Shown in pieces: positions 39,551 to 47,335 of a DNA stretch of 64,000 nucleotides. The position numbers and the translations under genes were made by a program. Position 1 is the stretch's first letter, and every line of letters starts with the position of its first letter. This DNA is from Verrucosispora sp. NA02020 (lineage in GTDB: Bacteria > Actinomycetota > Actinomycetes > Mycobacteriales > Micromonosporaceae): assembly GCF_013364215.1 (NCBI RefSeq), contig NZ_CP054923.1, positions 1,426,001 through 1,490,000 of the forward strand, in the 5' to 3' direction. Under the pieces are notes generated by a model, which worked only from the letters and a program-made list of their open reading frames with translations, had not been told where the DNA came from and made no database searches.

Positions 39551-41380
39551 TCAGCTCACCTTCAACGGTTCGGTGGGGGTGGCCAGGGAGATCCAGTGGC
39601 CCTGCTCGGTGAAGAGCAGCCCGTCACCGGCCAGCTTCGCCAACCAGTCCTGCAACTCCTCCGGGGGCAGGCCGTACTCGGCGACCCGGGCGGCCAGGGC
39701 CTTCGCGGTCCGCCCGTTCTCCAACTCGCGGTACGCGGCCACGAACCCGGCCCCGGTGATCCGGTGGTCCTGCTCCGGCCAGCCGACCCGCCGGTCCTCG
39801 ATCACGATCTCCTCGTCGTCGGCGTGCAGGATCCGCAGCGAGCTGGACGGGTACGCGTCGATCCAGATCCCGATGAGCTTGTGCAGCCCCTCGGCGTCGG
39901 TCTCGGAGAGCCCGGCCGGATCGGTGTCGAACAGATAGACCATGTCGGTCAGCTGTTCCGGCGCGAGTGCGTAGACGTGGTCGTACATCCTGGCGGGCCG
40001 GCGGTTCGGGAACCCCAGCAGCGGGTTCTCGAAGTACGGGCTGAAGCGCTCCAGCAGGATCCGGGCGGCACCGGCCGGTGGTTGCAGGTGCACCAGTGCC
40101 GGTAGTTGCCGCAGGACCGCCTCGTAGTCGGCGGTGGACTCGGTCGGGAATCCGTAGAGCCAGCTCCAGGAGACGGTCAGCGAGGCGGCCTCGCAGTCGC
40201 GCAGCGTGCGGACGTTGCGTACCCCGGTGACGCCCTTGTCCATCAGCTTGAGGACCGGGCTGACCAGCGACTCGATGCCCGGCTGCACGTGGGTGACGCC
40301 GGCCTGCCGCAACACGGTGATCTCGTCCGGGCGCAGGTTCGACTTGACCTCGTAGTGGATGCGCAGGTCCCAGTCGAGCGCGGCCACGCTGGGCAGCAGG
40401 TCACGGTAGTAGCGGTTGTCGATGATGTTGTCGACCATGATCGCGTCCAGCGTCTGGTGCCGGCGGACCAGCGAGGTCAGCTCCTCGATGACCGTCTCCG
40501 GCGCCTTGGCCCGGAACTGCATGCCGGTGCCGTTCAGGCCGCAGAAGGTGCAGTGGTGCTTCTCGCCCCACCAGCAGCCCCGGGCACTCTCCAGCACCAG
40601 CTTCGGCTCCACGTACTCGCCGACCGGCGACTCGGCGATGAGCGCGAACCAGTCGTCGTAGTCCGGCACCGGCATCAGGGCCGGCGGGATCAGCTTTCCC
40701 TGCGGGTTGTCGTGCCGGCCGTCCTGGTCACGCCAGCACAGTCCGGGTACGGCGGCCAGGGCTATCCGGCCGTCCAGCGCGTCGAGCAGGGCGGGGAAGG
40801 CGATCTCGCCCTCGCCGCGGACGACGTAGTCGACGAAGGGGAAGTTCTCGTGGATCGCGGCGCCCATCATCCCGTCGCAGTTGCCGCCGCCGAGCACGAT
40901 GGGCACGTGCGGAGCCAGCTCCTTGATCCGCTTGGCGGTGGCGAGGCTCGGCGCGTTCTGCATGAACGTCGTGGTGAAGCCGACCAGGGTCGGTTCGGTG
41001 GCGAGGATCTCGCGGGCCGCGACCTCGACGAAGCCGGCGGCGTACTCGCGCATCCGGGTGACCCGGTCGATGTCGAGGCCACGGTCCTCGGCGTAGCGGC
41101 GCAACTCCGGCACACCGAACGCGTCGTCGCCGCGCAACACTCCGGCGAACACCCAGTCGCCGAGCCCGTGGAACAGCCCCTCCTCCGCGACCTCGGTGTA
41201 CTCCGGCGGTCCCAGTTCGCCGCCGGAGGCCTCAAGCAGGTACTCGGCCCACCGGATGCCGCCGTGGTAGCTGAGTGGTTCCGGTCGGCCGGCGGCGACG
41301 GTGACGGCCTTCAGTAGTCCGATGGGCAGCGACGGGCAGTCCAGGGACTGCCACGGCATGGCCGCGAGGCAGATGGTCAT
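39551..41380 (-). CDS. B12-type radical SAM RiPP maturase (rSAM_ocin class)
   Basis: A 609-residue enzyme. The N-terminal 220 residues form a cobalamin-binding-like domain (GFTTTFMQNAPSLATAKR, then IVLGGGNCDG). The [4Fe-4S] motif is C269-x7-C277-x2-C280 in ARGCWWGEKHHCTFCGLNG. The C-terminal domain has LERFSPYFENP and ends TEQGHWISLAT. Family members modify ribosomal peptides, probably by C-methylation at unactivated carbon. Here the precursor is the 22-residue peptide encoded just upstream (41491-41559), beyond an attenuator hairpin. GGAGACGAG precedes the ATG. It is a paralogue of the enzyme at 29083. Confidence 0.88.
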   Translation of the reverse strand: MTICLAAMPWQSLDCPSLPIGLLKAVTVAAGRPEPLSYHGGIRWAEYLLEASGGELGPPEYTEVAEEGLFHGLGDWVFAGVLRGDDAFGVPELRRYAEDRGLDIDRVTRMREYAAGFVEVAAREILATEPTLVGFTTTFMQNAPSLATAKRIKELAPHVPIVLGGGNCDGMMGAAIHENFPFVDYVVRGEGEIAFPALLDALDGRIALAAVPGLCWRDQDGRHDNPQGKLIPPALMPVPDYDDWFALIAESPVGEYVEPKLVLESARGCWWGEKHHCTFCGLNGTGMQFRAKAPETVIEELTSLVRRHQTLDAIMVDNIIDNRYYRDLLPSVAALDWDLRIHYEVKSNLRPDEITVLRQAGVTHVQPGIESLVSPVLKLMDKGVTGVRNVRTLRDCEAASLTVSWSWLYGFPTESTADYEAVLRQLPALVHLQPPAGAARILLERFSPYFENPLLGFPNRRPARMYDHVYALAPEQLTDMVYLFDTDPAGLSETDAEGLHKLIGIWIDAYPSSSLRILHADDEEIVIEDRRVGWPEQDHRITGAGFVAAYRELENGRTAKALAARVAEYGLPPEELQDWLAKLAGDGLLFTEQGHWISLATPTEPLKVS

Positions 41381-41436
41381 CGTCTCGTCTCCGGGATCCG
41401 GCGCGGGTGGCAGGAACTGGTGGGCAGCGCGGGCTA

Positions 41437-41474
41437 CCGGTGGTCCGGGCGGGTCACCCCACCCGGACCACCGG
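41437..41474 (-). terminator. Attenuator hairpin between the precursor and maturase genes
   Basis: CCGGTGGTCCGGG and CCCGGACCACCGG form a perfect 13-bp stem with a 12-nt loop, 16 nt downstream of the precursor stop on the minus strand. RiPP operons often place partial terminators here so that the precursor transcript exceeds that of the enzymes. Confidence 0.8.
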
Positions 41475-41490
41475 ATCAGTCACCTGTGTT

Positions 41491-41559
41491 TCACAGGATG
41501 ACGGCGTACTTGCAGGAGCCGTGCGTGACCTTCTTGATCGCCACCTTCTTGATCTTCAT
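41491..41559 (-). CDS. 22-residue RiPP precursor peptide
   Basis: A very short gene with excellent signals. AAGGAGGTGAAC lies just before an ATG that overlaps the TGA of the upstream diiron gene (ATGA). The peptide begins MKIKKVAIKK, continues VTH and ends GSCKYAVIL. The lysine-rich first half would act as leader; the likely core contains one cysteine, one tyrosine and a hydrophobic end. It is followed by a strong hairpin and then by a B12-type radical SAM maturase, the usual order of a RiPP operon. Expected changes are C-methylation and perhaps an oxidation by the diiron protein. I know no described precursor with this sequence. Confidence 0.85.
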   Translation of the reverse strand: MKIKKVAIKKVTHGSCKYAVIL

Positions 41560-42326
41560 TTACGTTCACCTCCTTCGAGGTCGAGGAAGGACAGACCGGC
41601 GGCCCGCAGTCGGGCCCGGTGCCGCCGGACGAACCAGGACCGCACCTTCTCGGGGTCGCGGCCGGTCAACGTGGCGCACGACGTCGCGATGCTGTTCAGC
41701 GCCGTGATGTCGAAGCCGATGTCGTGCCACTCCTGACCGTGCGCGCGCCAGAGTTCGGCGCCGGCCGGGGTGGCGGAGACCCGGGAGAGATAGTTCAGCC
41801 CGATGGCGATGTGCTGCATCTCGTCGGTCCGCACCGCCTCGTACAGGCGGGCGAGCGGGTCACCGGCGAAGATCTCGCTGAAGAGGATGAACTCGTCCGA
41901 CGCGAGCCCTTCGAGGATCGTGTGGACCAGCGCCCGACCCATGTGCGGCAGGCTCAGCAGCATCTCGTCGAGCGGTTCCATCGTCTCCTGCGCGTCCGGC
42001 TCGACGTCGCCGCCGATCGCGCGGGCGTACTGGTAGAAGGCGTCCGCGTGGCGTGCCTCGTCGGCGGTGGCCAGGGCCAGGCTGAAGCGGAACGGCGCGT
42101 CCTCGGTGTTCGCCGCCAGCGTGGCGGCGGCGACCAGTCCGGCCTGCTCGGCGTAGTACCCGCGCGAGGCGGCCCGCCAGGCGATCTCGGTGCGGTCCCA
42201 GTCCTTGCGGCGCAGTCCGTCGCCGATGATGTCGCTCGCGCGCCAGGCCTTCTTGTCCCGGGTCACACCGAAGACGCGGTACGCGACGGCGTCGCTGTCG
42301 AGTTCATCGTGACGAATGAGTGCCAT
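41556..42326 (-). CDS. Ferritin-like diiron protein of the RiPP operon
   Basis: A 256-residue mostly helical protein. It has the metal ligands of a four-helix diiron bundle: E in YYAEQAG, ExxH in DEARH, E in ILFSEIF and a second ExxH in DEMQH. Relatives include R2-type oxygenases and ferritin-like oxidases, which activate O2. I start at 42326 (MALIRHDEL) behind GTGGAGC; an upstream ATG at 42368 is less likely. It is the first gene of the minus-strand operon and its stop overlaps the start of the 22-residue precursor, which couples their translation. An oxygenase acting on that peptide is the simplest reading, but is unproven. Confidence 0.8.
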   Translation of the reverse strand: MALIRHDELDSDAVAYRVFGVTRDKKAWRASDIIGDGLRRKDWDRTEIAWRAASRGYYAEQAGLVAAATLAANTEDAPFRFSLALATADEARHADAFYQYARAIGGDVEPDAQETMEPLDEMLLSLPHMGRALVHTILEGLASDEFILFSEIFAGDPLARLYEAVRTDEMQHIAIGLNYLSRVSATPAGAELWRAHGQEWHDIGFDITALNSIATSCATLTGRDPEKVRSWFVRRHRARLRAAGLSFLDLEGGERK

Positions 42327-42483
42327 GACCAGCTCCACTACCGACAGGGGAAGGGATCTCGGCCTCACGTCTGGCAGGGCGATCCGGCGGCGAACCCGTG
42401 GGTTCGGCTGGGACCGGCCACGCGCCTCGTGTCCTGCCTGCGGCCGGTGCTACCAGCCACTTCTCCGCCCGGAGCTTGGCGCC

Positions 42484-42512
42484 ACGGTAACGGCGGTGTG
42501 AACCATGGTCAA
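42484..42512 (-). promoter_or_regulatory. Promoter of the RiPP operon
   Basis: On the minus strand TTGACC (42512-42507) and TACCGT (42489-42484) are separated by 17 bp. This is a good sigma-70-type match directed at the diiron gene. Confidence 0.55.
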
Positions 42513-42555
42513 GGTGCCCGTCGGGCGGTGGCACGGACCTGCCACCCGGGCGGCA

Positions 42556-42561
42556 TACCCT
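42556..42561 (+). promoter_or_regulatory. Leaderless -10 element of the MFS gene
   Basis: TACCCT lies 6 nt before the ATG at 42568 and no ribosome-binding site is present, which fits a leaderless transcript. Confidence 0.45.
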
Positions 42562-42567
42562 GCGCTG

Positions 42568-43926
42568 ATGACTGCGGGACTGGGGCGGCTACGGCGCCGG
42601 GTGGAGGGTCTGGGCCCGCTGGTCGCGGCGCACGGGGCCGGTGTCGTCGGCACCGAGATCACCGCGCTGGCGCTGCCCACGCTGGCGATCCTCCACCTGG
42701 GAGCGTCGCCGCTGGTGGCCAGCGCGTTGTTCGCGATCGAGTTCGGCACGCATGCCCTCGCGTCCCCGATGCTCGGGGTGGTGGTCGACCGGACCCGCTC
42801 GCCGCGCCGCCTGCTCGTCGGTGGGAGTCTCGGCTACGCGGCCGTGGTGGCCACGGTGCCGGTCGCCGCTCTGCTGGACGTGCTCACCATCCCGATGCTG
42901 GCCGTGGTCGCGGTCGTCGCCGGTGGCCTGGGTGCCCTGGTCACGATCGGCCTCCAGGCCTCGATACCCCGCCTGGTGCCGGCGGAGCGGCTGGTCCAGG
43001 CGAACTCGGCGATGGCCGGGGCGCGGTCGGTCGGGCAGGTGGCCGGGCCCGCCCTGGCCGGCTGGCTGATCCAGGTGGCCGGCGCCGCCGCCGCGATGGG
43101 CGTCGACGCGCTGGCCCGGCTGGTCAGCGTGGTCGCGTACGCCCGGCTGCGGATCGGCCCCCGCACCGACCCCGCCGCCACCTCCGCAGGTGCGACGGCC
43201 GGACTGCTCGACCAGCTGCGCGAGGGCGTGGCCGCGATGCGTCAGCGCCCGGTCCTGGTGCGGGTGGCGGTGACGGCGGCGGCCCTCAACTTCGGCGGCT
43301 CGGCGCTCGGTGCCCTCTATCTCGTCTACGCCTACCAGCACCTGCACCTGTCACCCGGGCTGATCGGGATCACCTACGTGGTCAGCAGCGTGGTGTCCAT
43401 GCTGGCCGTCACGGTGGCGGGCCGGGTCATCCGCCGGCTGGGCATGACCCGGGTGGTGCCGGTGTTCGCCCCGCTGGCCGGTGCCGCGCTGTTCCTCATC
43501 CCGGCCGCCACCGTCGCCCCGCCCTTCGTCACGCTCGTGGTCTACGAGGCGATCTTCTCGTTCTGCGCCACCGTCTGGTTCATCGCGACCACCACCCTCC
43601 AGCAGTCGCTGGTGCCCACTCACCAACTCGGCCGGGTGATCGCCCTCGGGCGGGCCGCGACGACCTTCGCGATCCCGGTCGGCGCACTGCTCGGCGGAGC
43701 CCTGGCGCAGTGGTGGGGACTGGTGCCCACGCTGATCCTGTTCGCCTCCGCCGCGCTGCTCGGCGGCTGCGTGAGCAGCCTGCGCGGCACCGGTACGGAC
43801 CTGTCCGGCCCGGAAGATGGCACGATCTCGCCAATCGACGATTCCGACGGCGGCGACCAGGTTGGCAGCATCGCGCCATCCTCGGAGCCAGCCGTTGACG
43901 CCGCACCCCGCCGACCCGAAAGTTGA
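42568..43926 (+). CDS. MFS transporter
   Basis: A 452-residue protein with about twelve hydrophobic segments. It contains GTEITALALPTLAILHLGAS, then GVVVDRTRSPRRLL (the MFS loop motif) and a second-half loop RVIRRLGMTR. It resembles macrolide-type efflux permeases. The C terminus is an acidic hydrophilic tail of about 40 residues. I use the ATG at 42568 because a -10 box lies 6 nt upstream; an in-frame ATG at 42505 would add 21 residues without a ribosome-binding site. It diverges from the RiPP operon and precedes the E1/aminotransferase genes, so it may export either product. Confidence 0.8.
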   Translation: MTAGLGRLRRRVEGLGPLVAAHGAGVVGTEITALALPTLAILHLGASPLVASALFAIEFGTHALASPMLGVVVDRTRSPRRLLVGGSLGYAAVVATVPVAALLDVLTIPMLAVVAVVAGGLGALVTIGLQASIPRLVPAERLVQANSAMAGARSVGQVAGPALAGWLIQVAGAAAAMGVDALARLVSVVAYARLRIGPRTDPAATSAGATAGLLDQLREGVAAMRQRPVLVRVAVTAAALNFGGSALGALYLVYAYQHLHLSPGLIGITYVVSSVVSMLAVTVAGRVIRRLGMTRVVPVFAPLAGAALFLIPAATVAPPFVTLVVYEAIFSFCATVWFIATTTLQQSLVPTHQLGRVIALGRAATTFAIPVGALLGGALAQWWGLVPTLILFASAALLGGCVSSLRGTGTDLSGPEDGTISPIDDSDGGDQVGSIAPSSEPAVDAAPRRPES

Positions 43927-44008
43927 ACCGGCATCACGTTTGGCGCACCGCGTTCTGCGATCTCCGCCCGGGACCGCACTCGCTGAGAAGCCAACGACGG
44001 GAAGCACC

Positions 44009-44965
44009 ATGGACCTGTTGTCCGCCTACCGTGACATGCTCACCATCCGACTCTTCGAGGAAAGCCTGCTGCGGTGCGCGGAACAGGGCCTGGTGCCCGG
44101 CGCGATCCATCCGTACACCGGCCAGGAGGCGGTCGCCGTCGGTGTGCTGGGCGCCCGGGACCCCGCCGAGTGGGTGGTCAGCTTCTACCGCTGCCACGGG
44201 CACGCCCTCGCCGCCGGTTGCCCGCCCGACCGGGTGATGCGCGAGGTGCTCGGCCGCAGCGGTGGTCTGTGCGGCGGCAAGTCCGGCTCGATGCACCTCG
44301 CCGACCGGGACCACCGTCTGCTCGGCTCGACGTCGATCGTCGCCGCCCAACTCCCGATCGCCGCCGGTGCCGCGATGGCCGCCCGGCTCGACGGTGACGG
44401 GCGGGCCGTACTGGTCTTCTGCGGTGACGGCGCGCTCGGTGCCGGCGGCGCGTACGAGACCCTCACCATCGCCGCCGCCCAGCGGCTGCCGCTGCTGGTG
44501 GTCTGCGAGGACAACGGCTGGCAGGACCAGACGGCGAGTGCCCTGGTACGCCATCTCAGCCCCGTCGAACTCGTCGCCGGGTTGAAGCTGCCGTACGTCG
44601 AGGTCGACGGCAACGACGTCGAGGCGGTGCACGACGCGGCCGACACCGCGTTGGCGGCCTGCCGTGCCGGCACCGGACCGCAGGTCGTCGTGGCGCACAC
44701 CTACCTGCGCGACTTCCACACCCAACTCGGGCAGCATCCGCCGCCACAGTACCGGCCCGAGGAGGAACGGCGACGGTGGGCGGAACGCGATCCACTGACC
44801 GTCGCCGCCGGACGGCTCACGGTCGACCTGACCGCCCTGCACGCCGAGGTGGCCGCCGAGGTCGACGCGCTGCTGCAGGCGGCGCTGGACGCCGAGGAGC
44901 CGGATCCGGCGACCGCGACCACCGGCGTGACCGTCACCGGGGACCTGATCGGGGCGGGCCGGTGA
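44009..44965 (+). CDS. Thiamine-diphosphate 2-oxo-acid dehydrogenase E1 alpha-like subunit
   Basis: A 318-residue subunit of the pyruvate/acetoin dehydrogenase E1 family. The TPP motif runs from GDGALGAGGAYET to EDNGW. GLCGGKSGSMHLADRDHRLLGSTSIVA (read in part) is typical of the alpha chain. It should pair with the beta subunit encoded next (GTGA overlap). No E2 lipoyl transferase or E3 gene follows, so the pair may not feed a dehydrogenase complex. It could instead decarboxylate a 2-oxo acid and transfer the activated aldehyde to an acceptor (acyloin chemistry). The following aminotransferase suggests the product is aminated. GACGGGAAGC precedes the ATG. Confidence 0.82.
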   Translation: MDLLSAYRDMLTIRLFEESLLRCAEQGLVPGAIHPYTGQEAVAVGVLGARDPAEWVVSFYRCHGHALAAGCPPDRVMREVLGRSGGLCGGKSGSMHLADRDHRLLGSTSIVAAQLPIAAGAAMAARLDGDGRAVLVFCGDGALGAGGAYETLTIAAAQRLPLLVVCEDNGWQDQTASALVRHLSPVELVAGLKLPYVEVDGNDVEAVHDAADTALAACRAGTGPQVVVAHTYLRDFHTQLGQHPPPQYRPEEERRRWAERDPLTVAAGRLTVDLTALHAEVAAEVDALLQAALDAEEPDPATATTGVTVTGDLIGAGR

Positions 44966-45927
44966 GCCGCCGGCACCCGATCGGTGAGGCGGTCCGGGAG
45001 GCGTTCACCGAGCAGCCGACGCTGAGCCACTTCAGCACCTTCCAGCAGGAGGACCTGGTCGCGCAGTACGGCCCTGAGCGGATGGTCCGGATGCCGATCG
45101 CGGAGAACGCGATGCTCGGCATGGCGCTGGGTATGGCCCTGGTGGGTCGGCGGGTGCTGTTCACCGTCCACCGGGCGGCCTTCCTGTTCAGCGCGTTCGA
45201 CCAACTGGTCAACCAGGTCACCACCTGGCGGTACATGAGCGACGGCCAGTTCTCGGTGCCGCTGGTGATCCGGGGCGTCACCCAGGGCGGCGAGCACCTC
45301 GGCGCGCAGCACGAACACGTGCCGTACGGCCTGCTCAGCCAGATCCCCGGCCTGGTCGTCGCCGTACCCGGCTCGCCGAACGCCGTCGGCGGCCTGCTGC
45401 GGACCGCGTTGCGGCACCCCGACCCGGTCGTCCTGCTGGAGTCCCCGCGCCTGTTCACCCCCACCTGGACCGACCTGCCCGAGCCCGAGCCGTCGGCGGC
45501 CCCGCTGCCGTTCGGCGTCGCCGGGCTGGCCCGGCCCGGTGACGACCTGACGCTGGTCGGGATCGGCAACACGGTCATCGAGAGTCTGCTGGCTGCACGA
45601 CGGCTGGCGGAGCACGGCGTACAGGCCCGGGTGGTCGACCTGCGGACGGCGGCGCCCCTGGACCGGGACGGCGTCGCCGCGATGGTGGTGCCCGACCGGC
45701 CGGTGATCCTGGTGGACGAACAGCCCCGGGCCGGGTCCGTCCTCACCGATCTGGCCTATCACCTGGTACGCACCGGCGCCGCCCGCCCCGAGCACGTCGA
45801 GCTGCTCACCGGCGTCCCGGTGCCCGCGCCGGTGAGCCCGGCGCTGCTCGACGGCCTGCTCCCCGACGCGGACCGCATCGTCCGCGCGGCACTCGACACC
45901 CCGGCCCCCCTCACCCCGCGGAGATGA
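44962..45927 (+). CDS. Thiamine-diphosphate E1 beta-like subunit (transketolase-type)
   Basis: A 321-residue beta chain. It contains RMPIAENAMLGMALGMALVG, including the glutamate that activates TPP, then FLFSAFDQLVNQ, and a C-terminal transketolase domain (DLTLVGIGNTVIESL to PVILVDEQPRAGSV). It binds the alpha subunit and shapes the active site. The GTG overlaps the alpha stop and its own stop overlaps the aminotransferase ATG, so the three enzymes form one tightly coupled unit. Confidence 0.82.
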   Translation: MSRRHPIGEAVREAFTEQPTLSHFSTFQQEDLVAQYGPERMVRMPIAENAMLGMALGMALVGRRVLFTVHRAAFLFSAFDQLVNQVTTWRYMSDGQFSVPLVIRGVTQGGEHLGAQHEHVPYGLLSQIPGLVVAVPGSPNAVGGLLRTALRHPDPVVLLESPRLFTPTWTDLPEPEPSAAPLPFGVAGLARPGDDLTLVGIGNTVIESLLAARRLAEHGVQARVVDLRTAAPLDRDGVAAMVVPDRPVILVDEQPRAGSVLTDLAYHLVRTGAARPEHVELLTGVPVPAPVSPALLDGLLPDADRIVRAALDTPAPLTPRR

Positions 45928-47243
45928 CCATGACGAACAGCGAGTACGCGGTCTGGCACGGCCTCACGCCGATGGGCCCCCACCTGCGGGAGAACGGCCC
46001 CGACCTGTTCCTGGTCAGCGGCGCCGGCAGCCACCTGGAGGACGCCGCCGGGCGGCGCTACCTGGACGCCCGCTCGTCGATGTGGAACGTCACGCTGGGG
46101 TACTCGTGCGAGTCGGTGAAGCAGGCGATGACCCGTCAGCTCGACGTGCTGCCCAGCGGCACCGTGATGCGCTACGAGCATCCGCCGCAGGTCACCGTCG
46201 ACTACGCCGCCGCGCTCGTGGCGCTGCTGCCGCAGCCGCTGCGACACGTACGCTTCGGCAACACCGGCAGCCAGATGACCGAGGCGGCGGCGATGCTGTC
46301 CCGGTTCTACCGCCGGATGACCGGTGAGACGGACCGGCACACCGTGATCGCGCTGCACGACGCATACCACGGGACCGGACCGCTGGCCACGGCGCTGACC
46401 GACGAGCCGATCCTGCACGACTACTCCGCCCCGATCGACGGGCACGTGGTGCACGTGTCGACGCCGCCGCCGGTGACCTGCGACCCCGACGCGTGCACCG
46501 GCGAGTGCGTACGCCCGGTCCTCGACGCCGTCGAGTCGGTCGGCGCGGAGCGGGTGACGGCGGTGATGTTCGAGCCGGTCTCCGGCACCTCGTTCCTGCC
46601 CGCGCCGGAGCACTACCTGGAGACGCTCATCGTCGAGTGCCGTCGCCGGGGCATCCACACCATCGCCGACGAGGTGACCACCGGTGCCGGCCGGGTCGCC
46701 GCGATGAGCTACGTCGAGCGGCTCGCCGAGGTCCCCGACATGCTGGTCCTCGGCAAGGGCCTGAGCGCCGGCTACTTCCCGCTCGCCGCACTCGTCGTGG
46801 CGAGCGACATCTACGAGGCCCTCGCCGACCCGCCCGTGCGGCTCGGCTTCCCCAACGGCTCCACCACCGACGGCCACCCGATCGGCGCGGCGGCCGGCCT
46901 GGCGGTGCTCGACATCCTCACCGCCGACGGTTTCCTTCCCGCGGTCCGCCGTCGCGGCGCCGAACTGGTCGAGATGCTGGACGCCGCCTCGCAGGCGGAT
47001 CCCCGCATCGGCGCGGTCCGGGGCATCGGCATGATGCTCGGCGTGGAGCTGCGGGACGCCGACGGCGAACTCTGGTCGTTGCGCGACGTGCACAACCTGC
47101 GCGGGGTGTGCCGCGAGTACGGGCTGCTGACCAGCTACGCGAGCGGCGTGATGCCACTGCTGCCGCACCTGACCGTCTCCACCGACGACTGCCGTGAACT
47201 GGTGGAACGGTTCGCCAAGGCGGTGGCCGCGTACCGCTCCTGA
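45924..47243 (+). CDS. Class III PLP-dependent aminotransferase
   Basis: A 439-residue fold-type I aminotransferase. The PLP aspartate is in ADEVTTGAGR and the Schiff-base lysine is in LGKGLSAGYFP. ALHDAYHGTG is the usual H/Y motif. Class III enzymes act on omega-amino or beta-amino groups, or on ketones and aldehydes. Overlap with the E1 beta gene (ATGA) points to a shared pathway: TPP-dependent formation of a keto compound, then amination to an amino alcohol or amino ketone. The final product is unknown. A 9-bp-stem terminator follows. Confidence 0.85.
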   Translation: MTMTNSEYAVWHGLTPMGPHLRENGPDLFLVSGAGSHLEDAAGRRYLDARSSMWNVTLGYSCESVKQAMTRQLDVLPSGTVMRYEHPPQVTVDYAAALVALLPQPLRHVRFGNTGSQMTEAAAMLSRFYRRMTGETDRHTVIALHDAYHGTGPLATALTDEPILHDYSAPIDGHVVHVSTPPPVTCDPDACTGECVRPVLDAVESVGAERVTAVMFEPVSGTSFLPAPEHYLETLIVECRRRGIHTIADEVTTGAGRVAAMSYVERLAEVPDMLVLGKGLSAGYFPLAALVVASDIYEALADPPVRLGFPNGSTTDGHPIGAAAGLAVLDILTADGFLPAVRRRGAELVEMLDAASQADPRIGAVRGIGMMLGVELRDADGELWSLRDVHNLRGVCREYGLLTSYASGVMPLLPHLTVSTDDCRELVERFAKAVAAYRS

Positions 47244-47271
47244 CGCCGGTCGATCGGGCCGCCCGCCGATC

Positions 47272-47309
47272 CGGGCCGGAGAGATCGAACTCTCGACGCC
47301 TCCGGCCCG
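47272..47309 (+). terminator. Terminator after the aminotransferase gene
   Basis: CGGGCCGGAG (47272-47281) pairs perfectly with CTCCGGCCCG (47300-47309) across an 18-nt loop, about 30 bp after the aminotransferase stop. Confidence 0.65.
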
Positions 47310-47335
47310 TACTGGTGCGTGGGAGGTCCGAAATC

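Larger units (their letters stand above)
42327..42567. other. Divergent intergenic region of the RiPP operon and the MFS gene
   Basis: No gene is seen. It holds the RiPP promoter on the minus strand (42484-42512), leaving a leader of about 150 nt, and a leaderless promoter for the MFS gene on the plus strand (42556-42561). The RiPP leader region contains no obvious second peptide gene. Confidence 0.5.

Noticed and set aside
45924..47243. The class III aminotransferase as the partner of the MppJ-like methyltransferase
   Set aside because: Aromatic 2-oxo acids are normally handled by class I enzymes, and this gene is tightly linked to the E1 pair 12 kb away.
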